DNA from: Pseudomonas libanensis
GTDB lineage: Bacteria > Pseudomonadota > Gammaproteobacteria > Pseudomonadales > Pseudomonadaceae
Reading direction: 5' to 3'
Length of the DNA stretch: 64,000 bases
NCBI RefSeq assembly: GCF_001439685.1
Contig: NZ_JYLH01000007.1
Location: forward strand, 1 to 64,000
Part shown: piece after piece, positions 43,957 to 53,241 of the stretch
Numbering within the stretch: position 1 is the stretch's first letter
Layout: each line of letters begins with the position of its first letter
Notes under the pieces: generated by a model
The model's database searches: none
Told to the model about the DNA's origin: nothing
What the model saw: the letters and a program-made list of their open reading frames with translations, nothing else
Translations under genes and position numbers: made by a program

Positions 43957-45264
43957 ATGAAACCACTCACTATTATCGTTATAGAAAACTTGATCATCCG
44001 CCTGCCAAACTTACATGCCATTGCCGTCGCGGCCACTCAAGCCGAGTTGACTATGATTGCCGTCGTACCTGACACCCTCACCCCTGATGACATAGACGCC
44101 TTGCCATTTCGCGCCATCCCCATTCAGGACTGGAGCAGCGCCGGCCTGGAAAAAATGGTGTGCAGCCTGGAACGATACGCAACCGTGGTCGGCATCGGCA
44201 CCTGTATCGGCTTCTTCACACCCGAAGGGCTATTGGGAGCCCAGGTCGCAGAACTTTGCGCACGGCGCGGTTTGCCGCATCCTCCTGTCGACGCGTTGTA
44301 CCTCGCCAACAACAAGTTCGCCATGCGCCAGCGCCTACGTGAACGCAATGTTTATACCGCACGTTACGCACGCGTTATCGGCGATGCCAGCCTTGTAGTC
44401 GCCGCCGAGCATGTGGGCTTTCCACTGATACTGAAACCCGTGGTGGGTTTGGGCTCAAGTTTTATTTCACGTTGTGAGAATATTGCCGACATGCGCCGCG
44501 TATTCCGCCATTACCAGGAGCATGCTCGCCATGGTTATTACACTGAATATTTTTGCGCCCACGACATTGGCGACGAACATTTCGAGCCCATGCGTGAGAT
44601 GCTCGCAGAAGAGGCGATTAATGGTTATGAAATCAGTGTCGAGTGTTTATGCACCGGACATCACATCCTGCCGCTGGTGATGCACGATAAGTTAGACGTG
44701 GAGCAGAGCTCATACACCTCCTATGAAAACCTCTTGGTCAGCCCTCCCGTTCGCCTTACGCTCAACGAACAGCAGCAAATATTGATCTACACGCGCGTTG
44801 TATTGAACGCGCTGGGTTTGAGGAATACTTTCTGTCACGTTGAATTACGATACGACTCCAAAGGCCGTGCCAGCATCATCGAAGTTAATCCGCGCGTTGG
44901 TGGAATGCGTGTGCGGGAAAGTCTGCTGGCTTTACGTGGTGTTGATTTTGCAGCTGTGTACGTTCAACAACTGCTGGGCAAACCGTTTAGTTTTCCCGAG
45001 CCCCCCATAGCGTCTGGGTATCATGGGATGTCTGCGGTTTACCCACGAGTAAGTGGGATTTTAAGGGGAATCCACGGCGTCGAAGCGGCACGCCAACTGC
45101 CCGGCGTGCTCAGTGTGAATACCCATATAGCACCCGGCACGTCCATCGGCGGCGATTTTGAGGAGGTGTTTGCAGTGGATGCGTGGTTACGAGCAGATAC
45201 ACCGGCGGCTATCAAGGCGCTGGATCGGAAAGTCAGAGAACTGATCAAGATCGATATTGAATAG
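43957..45264 (+). CDS. ATP-grasp enzyme, amino-acid ligase-like
   Basis: A 435-residue ATP-grasp protein. The N-terminal Rossmann-type domain includes VVGIGTCIGFFTPEGLLGAQVAELCARRGLPHPPVDALYLANNKFAMRQRLRERNV. The ATP-binding part has FPLILKPVVGLGSSFI, and the metal and phosphate-binding block is FCHVELRYDSKGRASIIEVNPRVGGMRVRES. This arrangement is that of L-amino-acid ligases and carboxylate-amine ligases of the BacD/DdaF type, which form dipeptides or amides from free acids through an acyl-phosphate. Neighbouring the aminomutase-like gene, it could use a beta-amino acid as substrate. Terminator follows. Confidence 0.8.
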   Translation: MKPLTIIVIENLIIRLPNLHAIAVAATQAELTMIAVVPDTLTPDDIDALPFRAIPIQDWSSAGLEKMVCSLERYATVVGIGTCIGFFTPEGLLGAQVAELCARRGLPHPPVDALYLANNKFAMRQRLRERNVYTARYARVIGDASLVVAAEHVGFPLILKPVVGLGSSFISRCENIADMRRVFRHYQEHARHGYYTEYFCAHDIGDEHFEPMREMLAEEAINGYEISVECLCTGHHILPLVMHDKLDVEQSSYTSYENLLVSPPVRLTLNEQQQILIYTRVVLNALGLRNTFCHVELRYDSKGRASIIEVNPRVGGMRVRESLLALRGVDFAAVYVQQLLGKPFSFPEPPIASGYHGMSAVYPRVSGILRGIHGVEAARQLPGVLSVNTHIAPGTSIGGDFEEVFAVDAWLRADTPAAIKALDRKVRELIKIDIE

Positions 45265-45295
45265 TGATACGACATTAAAAACGTGAGCGCAAACC

Positions 45296-45320
45296 AGCCC
45301 GGCAATCGTCGGGCTATTTC
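45296..45320 (+). terminator. Terminator after the ATP-grasp gene
   Basis: AGCCCG (45296-45301) and CGGGCT (45310-45315) followed by ATTTCTTCTTT; closes the two-gene cassette. Confidence 0.75.
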
Positions 45321-45453
45321 TTCTTTAGATTTCCAGCTTCACTTGTTACGCGCCCGTTCTCTGGCAATCAGTTCCTCCGCCGGTGCCAAATGCACAGCGG
45401 GCTTGACACGTTGAAGGCAGCAGCCTCTGCACCGCCCACTCCCATCTACGAAA

Positions 45454-45484
45454 ACGCCCCGCTCTCTTGTAAGAAAGCAGGGCG
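45454..45484 (-). terminator. Terminator of the FadL-type gene
   Basis: On the minus strand CGCCCTGCTTTCTT and AAGAGAGCGGGGCG pair imperfectly and are followed by TTTTCG. Confidence 0.7.
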
Positions 45485-45498
45485 TAGACGAAGGCGAA

Positions 45499-46782
45499 TT
45501 AGAAACGGTAAGTGACCCCCAGGCCGAAACCATTAGCGCTGTTTTCGTACTTGGCCTTGTAGTACTGGCCAAGCGCGTTGGTGCGGTCAACCTTGACCGG
45601 CGCTTCCTTGAGATAGGCATAAGCCACATCGACGGTCATGTTCGGCGCGACATCGTAGCCAGCACCGAGACTGAAGATGGTCCGATCCCCGGTAGGAATA
45701 CGTGGCGAGCGATCCGTGTTGTTGGTCGGCGACTGGTCAACCGTCAAACCGGTACGCAGCACCCACTGTTTGTTCAGTCGGTAGGAAGCCCCCACGGCAT
45801 AGGCCCAGGTATCGTGCCAGTTTTGCTCTTCTTTAATGGTAGTGAGCAAAGCCTGAGCATACACACCGTCGCTATTAGTAACGCCCTCGTTCTTGACCGT
45901 AATGTCTTTCAGGCGACTCCAACGTGTCCAACTGGCCCCGGCATAGAGCTTCCAATCGGCATTTACATCTTGCGTCACAGAGAAATCCCAGGATTCTGGC
46001 GTATCAATTTTGAGTGATGCGTCGTAGAGGCCACTGCTCAATACTGCGTCAGAAACGTTGGCACCTTTAGTGACTTGAGTGTGCCCCTCCAGCTTGTACT
46101 TGACCTGCGAATGGTAAGTCAGGCCTACCCGCGTGCTGTCTGTTGCCTGAAGCAACACGCCAGCGTTAAAACCCAAGGCGGTGTCGTCACCCTTGATTTT
46201 GATATTGTTGGACGCGAGACTTGGGTTCGGAAGGTTGATATCCGACTCCAGGGTACCGGAAACCCGGTTGATGGTCGGGCCAAAGCCGATAGATAACTTA
46301 TCGTTGATGGCATAGCTGACGGTTGGCTGGAGCGTGATGACTTTCACCTCGCTCTTGCTGCCGAAAGCTTTGCCCTGGAAGCCTTTTTCATAATCGGCGA
46401 CCATGCCAAATGGCGCGTAGAAACCAAAGCCGACAGCCCATTGCTCGTTCAGTTTTTGGGTGTAGAAAGCAAAAGGCACGCCGGTAAGCGGCACCATGTT
46501 GCCCTTGTTACTGCCACTCGAACTGCCGCTGGCCTGGCTGATGTTGCTCGTTGCATCAATAACGGCTAGACCACCGGTTATTTGCTGGCCGTCCAGGCGA
46601 ACCATACCTGCGGGGTTGCCATAGACAGTACTGGCATCTTCGGCCGATGAAGATCGCCCGGCGAAACCTGTTCCCATCCCACTGATACTTTGTTCATTTA
46701 ATGCAAAGCCAGCCGCAAACACTTGTGTAGATGCCAGGGTAATAGCCAGACCCAGTGTTTTTTTCAACATTACTTTCTTCAT
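45499..46782 (-). CDS. Outer-membrane FadL-family transport protein
   Basis: A 427-residue 14-strand barrel of the FadL/OmpP1 family for import of hydrophobic molecules such as long-chain fatty acids. The signal peptide ends at STQVFAAG, and the mature start GFALNEQSISGMGTGFAGRSSSAEDASTVYGNPAGMVRL is the FadL hatch with the NPA block. The protein ends in the barrel-closing YRF. GGAG nine bases before ATG 46782 supports this start over the Met at 46770. It is single, and divergent from nothing relevant; a functional link to the ATP-grasp cassette is not shown. Confidence 0.92.
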   Translation of the reverse strand: MKKVMLKKTLGLAITLASTQVFAAGFALNEQSISGMGTGFAGRSSSAEDASTVYGNPAGMVRLDGQQITGGLAVIDATSNISQASGSSSGSNKGNMVPLTGVPFAFYTQKLNEQWAVGFGFYAPFGMVADYEKGFQGKAFGSKSEVKVITLQPTVSYAINDKLSIGFGPTINRVSGTLESDINLPNPSLASNNIKIKGDDTALGFNAGVLLQATDSTRVGLTYHSQVKYKLEGHTQVTKGANVSDAVLSSGLYDASLKIDTPESWDFSVTQDVNADWKLYAGASWTRWSRLKDITVKNEGVTNSDGVYAQALLTTIKEEQNWHDTWAYAVGASYRLNKQWVLRTGLTVDQSPTNNTDRSPRIPTGDRTIFSLGAGYDVAPNMTVDVAYAYLKEAPVKVDRTNALGQYYKAKYENSANGFGLGVTYRF

Positions 46783-46917
46783 TAGTTAGAGCTCCGTGGT
46801 GATCACCACAGAGGAAAGTAACAATATTTAAATGTCAGTGTTGTAGGGCAACTTGTAGGAAATAAATCTGCATAGGTTAGTTCCGCCGATGCCAACCTTG
46901 CCCCCGGCAACACTTAG

Positions 46918-49900
46918 TTACGCACCCAGCGAATAAGGGCAGCGAAACGCTCGCACATTGACGTCGCCGAAGGGTTGCTCAAGCCCCACACTGCGTATCT
47001 GCAATACGACGTTATAGCCCTCAAATGAAAGCGTCAGCCACTGAGTATCGGCAGAAGGGCCGGCGCTCAGCAGCCCTTGGTCGATCAACCGAAACCACGC
47101 CCACGTGCCTTCCTGCGACTGTCGTATGGTACGCCCATCCAACAGAGTCACCACCGCGTTAAGTCGCGTACCCAGCACTTGAGAGGGCCAGGTAAACAGG
47201 CTCGGCAAAATAGGGCCGTGAGAGTAACTCAACTGCCGATCATCCACGATCAGGCTGAAGGAGGCGATCTCTTCGTCCATGGTCACCGGGCTAATTTCGA
47301 AATCAATGCGCGCCTGCGCGGCGCCTGCAGGAAAAAAAACCTTGCCGATATGTTCTGCGCGGTCAAATTGCAGCAGAACCAAAGGGTCGATCTCATCACC
47401 CTCAACCGCTCTGTTGTCGGGGCGAAGTAAGGTGCTTTCGTCTTTGTGACGACCAGGATAAAAGCGCCCAAATGTTTGCAGTAACCCGTCAGCGGCAAAC
47501 AGCTGGTTAAAAGCCTCCAGTGGCACATCGGCGCTTGCATTGCGATCAAAAGGATAGCGTTGCTGGACCACACGCTCGCAGTAAGGCCCAAGATCCTGTG
47601 CCCATTTTTTTGTAAGGGTCACGGACTGGTGTGCACGTACCCAACCTTTACCGACTTTGACGATGTCACTGAACAGCGGCCTTATCAGCGGCGGCAACGT
47701 ACTCGTCAGTGAGTCCAAGCGCTCAAGCGCATTGACGTCGGGTGGTGATAAACCCGAGGCTGTTGAAGCTTCACGGGCAGACAGATAAACCCCAGCGTAA
47801 GCCATCGCTTCGCGTAGTTGATCCAAGAGGCCGGGCCGCCCCTCGACAGTCCCGCTCAGTTGATGAAACGAAGCAAAGTGTTGCGTTACAGCAGTTTGCT
47901 CCGATGCGCCCTTGAGATTGTCCTTGGCGTTGTCCTTGACACCCAAACGTGTCGTCAGCGCAACGAAGCGTTGGCTAAGACGCTTGATCATGCCTTCATT
48001 GTCAGCATTGAGGCTTAGGCGGGTTTCACGGTCGATCAACTGTAACAATCGAGTCAATACGCCGTCCTGCTGTGACAGGCGCTCCAGACGACCCGGCAAC
48101 TGTTCAGGTTCATTGAGACCCGCAACTTTTAAGTCAGAGACGAAATACTCCCAATGCCTCACATAGTCACGTTGATAAAGACCCAATATTTCGGCCCGCA
48201 CGTGGTGCTGAGCTTGCTGACGAACCGATCCCATAACCCAGCTTTCACCACGCAAAGCCTTGGCAATGAAACGCTCCAATCGTTGGTTCAAGTGCGTATA
48301 ACCTTCCTGGGTAAAGAGCCAAGGCACCCCCTGCGTCATAGAACGGCCAGAGCGCGAGGCAAATAACATCAAGCCTCCTGTCCCGATTTCGCTGGCAACG
48401 CTCAACTCCTTGTGGGGCAGGTTTCGCAACACGGTCGATAGCTGGCGGTAAACACGCTGCGCCACCGGTTCACGCGAGATGCTCTCTCTGGCCTGTTCCA
48501 CCAGAGCTTCGTTGACGCTCAACAGTGCAGCAGCACGTATCGACCGTACTGCCCGCTGTAAATGCGCGTTCAGCCATTCACGCTGCGGTTGAGGTAGCCG
48601 CTGATCCGACAATACCTTAAGTTCGCGCGCAATGAAGTGGATATCCAAATGACCTTGCCCACCCAGCATCAAATACAGGCGCAGATTGTCGTAAGCGTGC
48701 GCCTTAGGATTGTTGAACCGCGCTTCCAGCACGTTGGCCAATGGTTGCGCAATGACCTCGTTCAACGCTTGCTCGTATAACGTTTGAATCAGTGTCACCA
48801 GGCGCTGTTGCTGGTTAAGCCGCAAGCTGGGCAGCCAACCTTTATCCTGCGAAACATCAACCATATCGGTCAGCAGGGTGAGCCGCTCAAGTCCACCCTG
48901 GCGAAGGTTAAATAGCGCTTCCCGCTGCTCGGCCAGCTTATCGAGCATGCGCGCCTGATGATGATAATGATGGGCCAGAAAAGCACATACACCCGCCACG
49001 ATCAATATCAAACACACCCGAGCATGCGAGCGTACCCAACCTGCAGAGTGCTTGATAAACATACGCCAGGCTCCATGACGCTCACACTGCTGCAAGGTCC
49101 GCAGTAACAGCGTCGAACTCGTAGCCCCTTGAACATCTTCAGCCAAATCCCCCGCCGTGAAGCGCAGCGACTGCAAACGCGCCTGATCATGAAATACCGC
49201 CTGCAAAAATGACTGTACGTGCCCGCTGAACAGTCGCCACAACGGTGAAAACCCATAAAGCTGAGTCCGCAGCAAGGTCAGCGGCTCCCTCTGCAATCGG
49301 TCAAGCAGGCTGTCATCAAGGGACTCGAGTCGGTTACCCATGCGTTCGGCCAATCGCAAGAGGTTGGATTGGTTAGCCCCCAAAGGAAAGCCAATCGCCA
49401 AATCACGCTCCTCTCCCTGCAATCCCATAATCGAGGGCACATAGCCCGGCAAACCGGAGCAGTGGCTCACAATAGCCTGGATCGGCAAGCCCTTACCGAT
49501 CGCGCCCGCCAGTTCCTCCAGGCGCTCGCGCAGGCTTAACGCTTGCAACTCCTGGCCGTCATCGGCTCCGAGCAGCTTCTGAGCATTCAATAACAACAGG
49601 CCGCCCACCAAAGCGCATCGGTCACGTTTAGCGTCTTTGAGCTCATTCAACAAACATTGCCAGCGTCGCGACTCAGCCTCGGACAGCAAGCGGCCACTCA
49701 CCGTCAGCACGCTGTAACGCCCTACCCGCTCAATACGCAGGTCAACGGTCGAGGTGGTATGCAAGTCGAAGAGCAAAAATGCTGGCCGAACACCCTCAAC
49801 CTGTGTTTGCAAGCGCCATTGTGTGAGCTGCTCACGCAATTGCAACTCACGCTCACAGGGAGCTACCCGTTTTTCCAGGTCAACTTGAATTTGTATAGCG

Positions 49901-50145
49901 CGGCGTTTGGCGCGTTGCGCATGAACTTTCCATCTCCAGCAAAACCAGATCAGCCCGCCAACGTATAACGGTAACAATACCCCCCATTGCTGCCATGTCT
50001 CAGCGAACAGCATGCTGCCATCTATCGACAAGCGAGGGCCGTAATCACGCACCAGCACCGTTAACCAATACAACACCGCGACCATCACGGCCGCCCGTGA
50101 CAGCGTTTTAAAGAATCGCAAAAGCATGACGCCAATCATCCACAC
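46918..50145 (-). CDS. tssM: Type VI secretion TssM (IcmF-like), P-loop lacking
   Basis: TssM is the large inner-membrane subunit of the TssJLM complex. The 1075-residue protein has two N-terminal helices (about 15-30, 55-70), a third near 385-402 (VCLILIVAGVCAFLA), and a long periplasmic part. The usual PW-x-LxxGxxGxGKT and DTAGRY blocks of the cytoplasmic domain are missing: after residue 115 the sequence runs GVRPAFLLFDLHTTSTVDLRIERVGRYSVLTVSGRLL. The cytoplasmic region is thus shortened, and the usual length is about 1150-1300. It ends the operon. Such P-loop-less TssM proteins exist, so ATPase loss need not kill function. Confidence 0.88.
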   Translation of the reverse strand: MWMIGVMLLRFFKTLSRAAVMVAVLYWLTVLVRDYGPRLSIDGSMLFAETWQQWGVLLPLYVGGLIWFCWRWKVHAQRAKRRAIQIQVDLEKRVAPCERELQLREQLTQWRLQTQVEGVRPAFLLFDLHTTSTVDLRIERVGRYSVLTVSGRLLSEAESRRWQCLLNELKDAKRDRCALVGGLLLLNAQKLLGADDGQELQALSLRERLEELAGAIGKGLPIQAIVSHCSGLPGYVPSIMGLQGEERDLAIGFPLGANQSNLLRLAERMGNRLESLDDSLLDRLQREPLTLLRTQLYGFSPLWRLFSGHVQSFLQAVFHDQARLQSLRFTAGDLAEDVQGATSSTLLLRTLQQCERHGAWRMFIKHSAGWVRSHARVCLILIVAGVCAFLAHHYHHQARMLDKLAEQREALFNLRQGGLERLTLLTDMVDVSQDKGWLPSLRLNQQQRLVTLIQTLYEQALNEVIAQPLANVLEARFNNPKAHAYDNLRLYLMLGGQGHLDIHFIARELKVLSDQRLPQPQREWLNAHLQRAVRSIRAAALLSVNEALVEQARESISREPVAQRVYRQLSTVLRNLPHKELSVASEIGTGGLMLFASRSGRSMTQGVPWLFTQEGYTHLNQRLERFIAKALRGESWVMGSVRQQAQHHVRAEILGLYQRDYVRHWEYFVSDLKVAGLNEPEQLPGRLERLSQQDGVLTRLLQLIDRETRLSLNADNEGMIKRLSQRFVALTTRLGVKDNAKDNLKGASEQTAVTQHFASFHQLSGTVEGRPGLLDQLREAMAYAGVYLSAREASTASGLSPPDVNALERLDSLTSTLPPLIRPLFSDIVKVGKGWVRAHQSVTLTKKWAQDLGPYCERVVQQRYPFDRNASADVPLEAFNQLFAADGLLQTFGRFYPGRHKDESTLLRPDNRAVEGDEIDPLVLLQFDRAEHIGKVFFPAGAAQARIDFEISPVTMDEEIASFSLIVDDRQLSYSHGPILPSLFTWPSQVLGTRLNAVVTLLDGRTIRQSQEGTWAWFRLIDQGLLSAGPSADTQWLTLSFEGYNVVLQIRSVGLEQPFGDVNVRAFRCPYSLGA

Positions 50146-50172
50146 ATAGGAGGGGGAAATTTCATTAGCCCA

Positions 50173-51396
50173 TCAGGGGGTCGCCACAGGCTCTGGGGCA
50201 TAGATCAATATCTCGACGCGCCGGTTGCGTGCCCGGTGCTCCACACTATCGTTTGGGAACAGCGGCTCGGCAGCACCGCGACCTTCGGCCTTGAAGCGCA
50301 GAGGGTCACGCTTGTCGCCCACCAACACCTTCAGGATTGACTGGGCGCGTGCGAGCGACAGCGCTTCATTGGACCCCAGTCGTCCAGCCACGGGGGTGTC
50401 GTCACTGTGGCCAATAACCTGAATCCGGCCCTGCCACTCGCCCAATGCCTGCGCAATTCGCAACAGCAGCGAACGCGTCTGTTCGGCAATCTCGCTGCCA
50501 CCGCTGGCAAACAAACCAGTGGAACTGAGCACGATGCGCACGCTCCGCCCATCATCAATAAGCGTCAGTCGATTGGCCTCGATGTCGGTGGCCAATTTTT
50601 CGGCCAGTGTTTGTGCAACCGTGGTCGACTGTGCCGGGCGCAGCGCTTGCAGAGCTTGCAGTTGTTGATAGGAGCGCTTCTCGAAGTAAAGTGCTCCGGC
50701 CCCCGCCAGCACCAGCAAGCAAAAACAAAAGCTCCACCAGAATAGGCGTTCGCGCCGACTGAAATAGTCGTGGTTCAAGGTGAGCAAGTGCTCATTCAAA
50801 CGCACTTTTGGATGATGGCCCCGCTGCAACCGAATGGTTTCGTAAAGCTGACGCCTGCGCAACGCTAAGGCCGCACGCCCCTCGCTCTGAATGCGATAGC
50901 GCCCTTCCAATCCGAGTGCCAAACACAGGTACATCAATTCCAGCAGCGCCAGATTCTCCACAGGTCTGAGTTCAGCTGCATCAAGGTGAACGAAGAAGCC
51001 TTCCCCACCGGCTGTCTCGTTGTGAAAGATCATCAACAGGCTTTGCTTGGACCACGCGCCCTGCCCCCAGTCACAGTTGGCAATCACCTCGTCGAGCAAC
51101 GTGCAGAGCGCATACTTGGCATGCTCCTGGGTATGCTGATCGATCCCCGCTTCCAGCGCATTGCGCTGAAAACTACGCACTTGGGTAATCAACCGGGCGC
51201 GTAGCTCATCGATATCCGGGGCATGATTCAAGCCACGCAACGGCACGACTTCGTAGAGCAGATCGCCTGCCAACTGCACCAGCACTTCATTTGCCGAAAC
51301 CGAAACGGTACGTGCCGACTCATCGTAGCCATCATTGAGTGGCCGTTTGCGTCGCGACATCCAGCGGCGCCAGTAACCTGGCTTAGCGGTACTCAT
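50173..51396 (-). CDS. tssL: Type VI secretion TssL with C-terminal OmpA-like domain
   Basis: TssL (DotU-like) joins the membrane complex and anchors it to peptidoglycan. The 407-residue protein has the cytoplasmic hook domain (about 35-225: FQRNALEAGIDQHTQEHAKYALCTLLDEVIANCDWGQGAWSKQSLL), one membrane segment (about 236-250, FWWSFCFCLLVLAGAGAL) and an OmpA-type peptidoglycan-binding domain (QVIGHSDDTPVAGRLGSNEALSLARAQ ... NRRVEI). Its ATG overlaps the tssK stop (ATGA). Evolved TssL with its own OmpA domain explains why no separate TagL is needed. Confidence 0.93.
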   Translation of the reverse strand: MSTAKPGYWRRWMSRRKRPLNDGYDESARTVSVSANEVLVQLAGDLLYEVVPLRGLNHAPDIDELRARLITQVRSFQRNALEAGIDQHTQEHAKYALCTLLDEVIANCDWGQGAWSKQSLLMIFHNETAGGEGFFVHLDAAELRPVENLALLELMYLCLALGLEGRYRIQSEGRAALALRRRQLYETIRLQRGHHPKVRLNEHLLTLNHDYFSRRERLFWWSFCFCLLVLAGAGALYFEKRSYQQLQALQALRPAQSTTVAQTLAEKLATDIEANRLTLIDDGRSVRIVLSSTGLFASGGSEIAEQTRSLLLRIAQALGEWQGRIQVIGHSDDTPVAGRLGSNEALSLARAQSILKVLVGDKRDPLRFKAEGRGAAEPLFPNDSVEHRARNRRVEILIYAPEPVATP

Positions 51397-52733
51397 TGGC
51401 CAGCCTTAATAGCCCAGAAAGCCAACTGCAACCCTGGAAAATCCCCGGCAAGGTGCAAACCAAACCCGGCACTGCTGCTCAAGCCAGCCCACAAGGGATG
51501 TTCACTTTCCAGTTCGAAATAACTGAAGCCTGCGTAATACGGTAGCTCACGTGGCGCAGCGGGCAGGACATGCACCTTCAGGCCGGGTAACTGCAGGTCA
51601 ACCAGGTCGCGCATACACTCGATCGGGCCAATCTTCAGGTTGTGCGGGAAACGTTTACGCAGCTCATCGTCAGGCAGTTGCGCGCGTACAGCCAACACGA
51701 AACGCGCCGACCGATACAGCTGCGAGTCGGGCACCGACGCGAAGCGCACCCCCAACTCCCTGTCACTCAACGCCAGTGGAACCACATCGGAGCCGGCTTC
51801 AGCACTCAGGGCATGACGAAGGTCCTGAATCACTGGTGTAAAGCAGTCGGCCAATTGATCGTGGCGGTAGATCGGGTATTGCTTGGGCCGCTTATTCTCT
51901 TCAACAAAAATGGCTAGATCACCCGCCAACGTTACCAGCGAACGATAGAGCTGCTCGGGGTGCAATCCCTCACGACTGGCCAGTTGCACCAGCAAGGGTT
52001 GAGCGCGATTGAGCGTTTGCAGCATCAAAAAGTCCTGTACTTCGGAAACCCCGCCCAACCCCTGCACCCCAAGGTTCGCGGCCAGCGTAAAGGCGCGCTG
52101 GCGAACCCGCCCGATGATGTCATCGACAAACTCCGCAAGCTTTGGCGAACGCCGCCAGGCCATGACCGGCGCAATAAACTCCTCATCCAGCAACACTTGT
52201 CCCCCGGGTGAACGCTCAAGCACCCTGGCGACAGTTAAAAACACATGGGAGACCACCACATCCTGCTCACGGGCCAACTTCAGGTTCAGTTGACCCAACT
52301 GCAGCGTCGCCGCCTCACTGCCCTGGACATTGCTATCAGGCACGCACGCCTCAACCACCCGATAGCGCACAAGGCTGTCGGCAGAAGGCGCCGTTTCCGT
52401 GTCCACACCGTGACCGCGTTGCAGCGCCAATGCCAATACCACCGGCTGGTCCCGCTCCCCTTCCATCACTGTGTAACGCAACAACGCCAATTCATCGTCG
52501 CCAAGCACAAAAAAACTGCCATCCGGCAGCACGCCTGCACACTCGGTCAAGACGATAGATCCCAGGGCCAACTGCCCTTTGTCAATTTTAAGCGCGGTAA
52601 ACCCCCAGGCATCGACTTGCAGTGCACGCAGTGCTTGAACCAGCTGGGCTTGAATGTAGCGTTCGTGTTGCTGGAAGTGTTGAGGCTGAAGGAACATACC
52701 TTCGGACCACACGACTTTAGGTTGGTTAATCAT
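51393..52733 (-). CDS. tssK: Type VI secretion baseplate protein TssK
   Basis: TssK links the baseplate to the membrane complex. The 446-residue protein starts MINQPKVVWSEGMFLQPQHFQQHERYIQ, the family signature, and has the middle block ISPLFEVxx-like region and a C-terminal domain that contacts TssL (HPLWAGLSSSAGFGLHLAGDFPGL). Its start overlaps the tssJ stop by eight bases, and its end overlaps the tssL start. Length matches the family. Confidence 0.94.
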   Translation of the reverse strand: MINQPKVVWSEGMFLQPQHFQQHERYIQAQLVQALRALQVDAWGFTALKIDKGQLALGSIVLTECAGVLPDGSFFVLGDDELALLRYTVMEGERDQPVVLALALQRGHGVDTETAPSADSLVRYRVVEACVPDSNVQGSEAATLQLGQLNLKLAREQDVVVSHVFLTVARVLERSPGGQVLLDEEFIAPVMAWRRSPKLAEFVDDIIGRVRQRAFTLAANLGVQGLGGVSEVQDFLMLQTLNRAQPLLVQLASREGLHPEQLYRSLVTLAGDLAIFVEENKRPKQYPIYRHDQLADCFTPVIQDLRHALSAEAGSDVVPLALSDRELGVRFASVPDSQLYRSARFVLAVRAQLPDDELRKRFPHNLKIGPIECMRDLVDLQLPGLKVHVLPAAPRELPYYAGFSYFELESEHPLWAGLSSSAGFGLHLAGDFPGLQLAFWAIKAGQ

Positions 52734-53241
52734 TCGTTTGCAGCTCTATCATTGAGGGGGCCATGAACTCGATGGCATGCCGTCCGATCTGGACGGATAG
52801 CTCCGGGGTCTTGCGTTGATCCAGCAAGGTGATGGCTCGCCAGCGCGCCTGATCAATATCGCGGTACTCGGCAATGATGCCGATGTAGCGCATGCGTGAT
52901 TCGGGGATAAAGTGGTAGCGATAACGTTCGCCGGGGCGCAGCACAACCACCTCCTGCCCCAGCCAGTCAGCGCGTAAAACCTGCTCGGCCGCCGAACTCA
53001 ATTGAGCCAGGCTGGCTTGCTCGAAGGCTTGACGACGCAGCAGTTGAAACACCTGCACCCGCACCGGCGATGGCCTGCCGTAAAGGTTGCGATTGGCGTC
53101 CAGAGACGTCTGCAAGGCAAGGGTCAGGTGAGGGTCCGCGACGGGTTCGGGTACGGGCTCGGCCAAGAAACTGCAACCGGTCATGCACGCCGACAATCCG
53201 CTCGCCAGCCACCACCGTGCCGGCGACTCAAGCCTGACCAT
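52726..53241 (-). CDS. tssJ: Type VI secretion outer-membrane lipoprotein TssJ
   Basis: TssJ anchors the membrane complex to the outer membrane. With ATG 53241 the protein has 171 residues. The lipobox lies in ACMTGC (Cys near 22), and the beta-sandwich (LTLALQTSLDANRNLYGRPSPVRVQVFQLLRRQAFEQASL ... EVVVLRPGERYRYHFIPESRMRYIGIIAEYRDI) is typical. The start codon lies 14 bp inside the end of vgrG, so it is coupled to that gene; the in-frame ATG further up is inside vgrG. Confidence 0.9.
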   Translation of the reverse strand: MVRLESPARWWLASGLSACMTGCSFLAEPVPEPVADPHLTLALQTSLDANRNLYGRPSPVRVQVFQLLRRQAFEQASLAQLSSAAEQVLRADWLGQEVVVLRPGERYRYHFIPESRMRYIGIIAEYRDIDQARWRAITLLDQRKTPELSVQIGRHAIEFMAPSMIELQTND

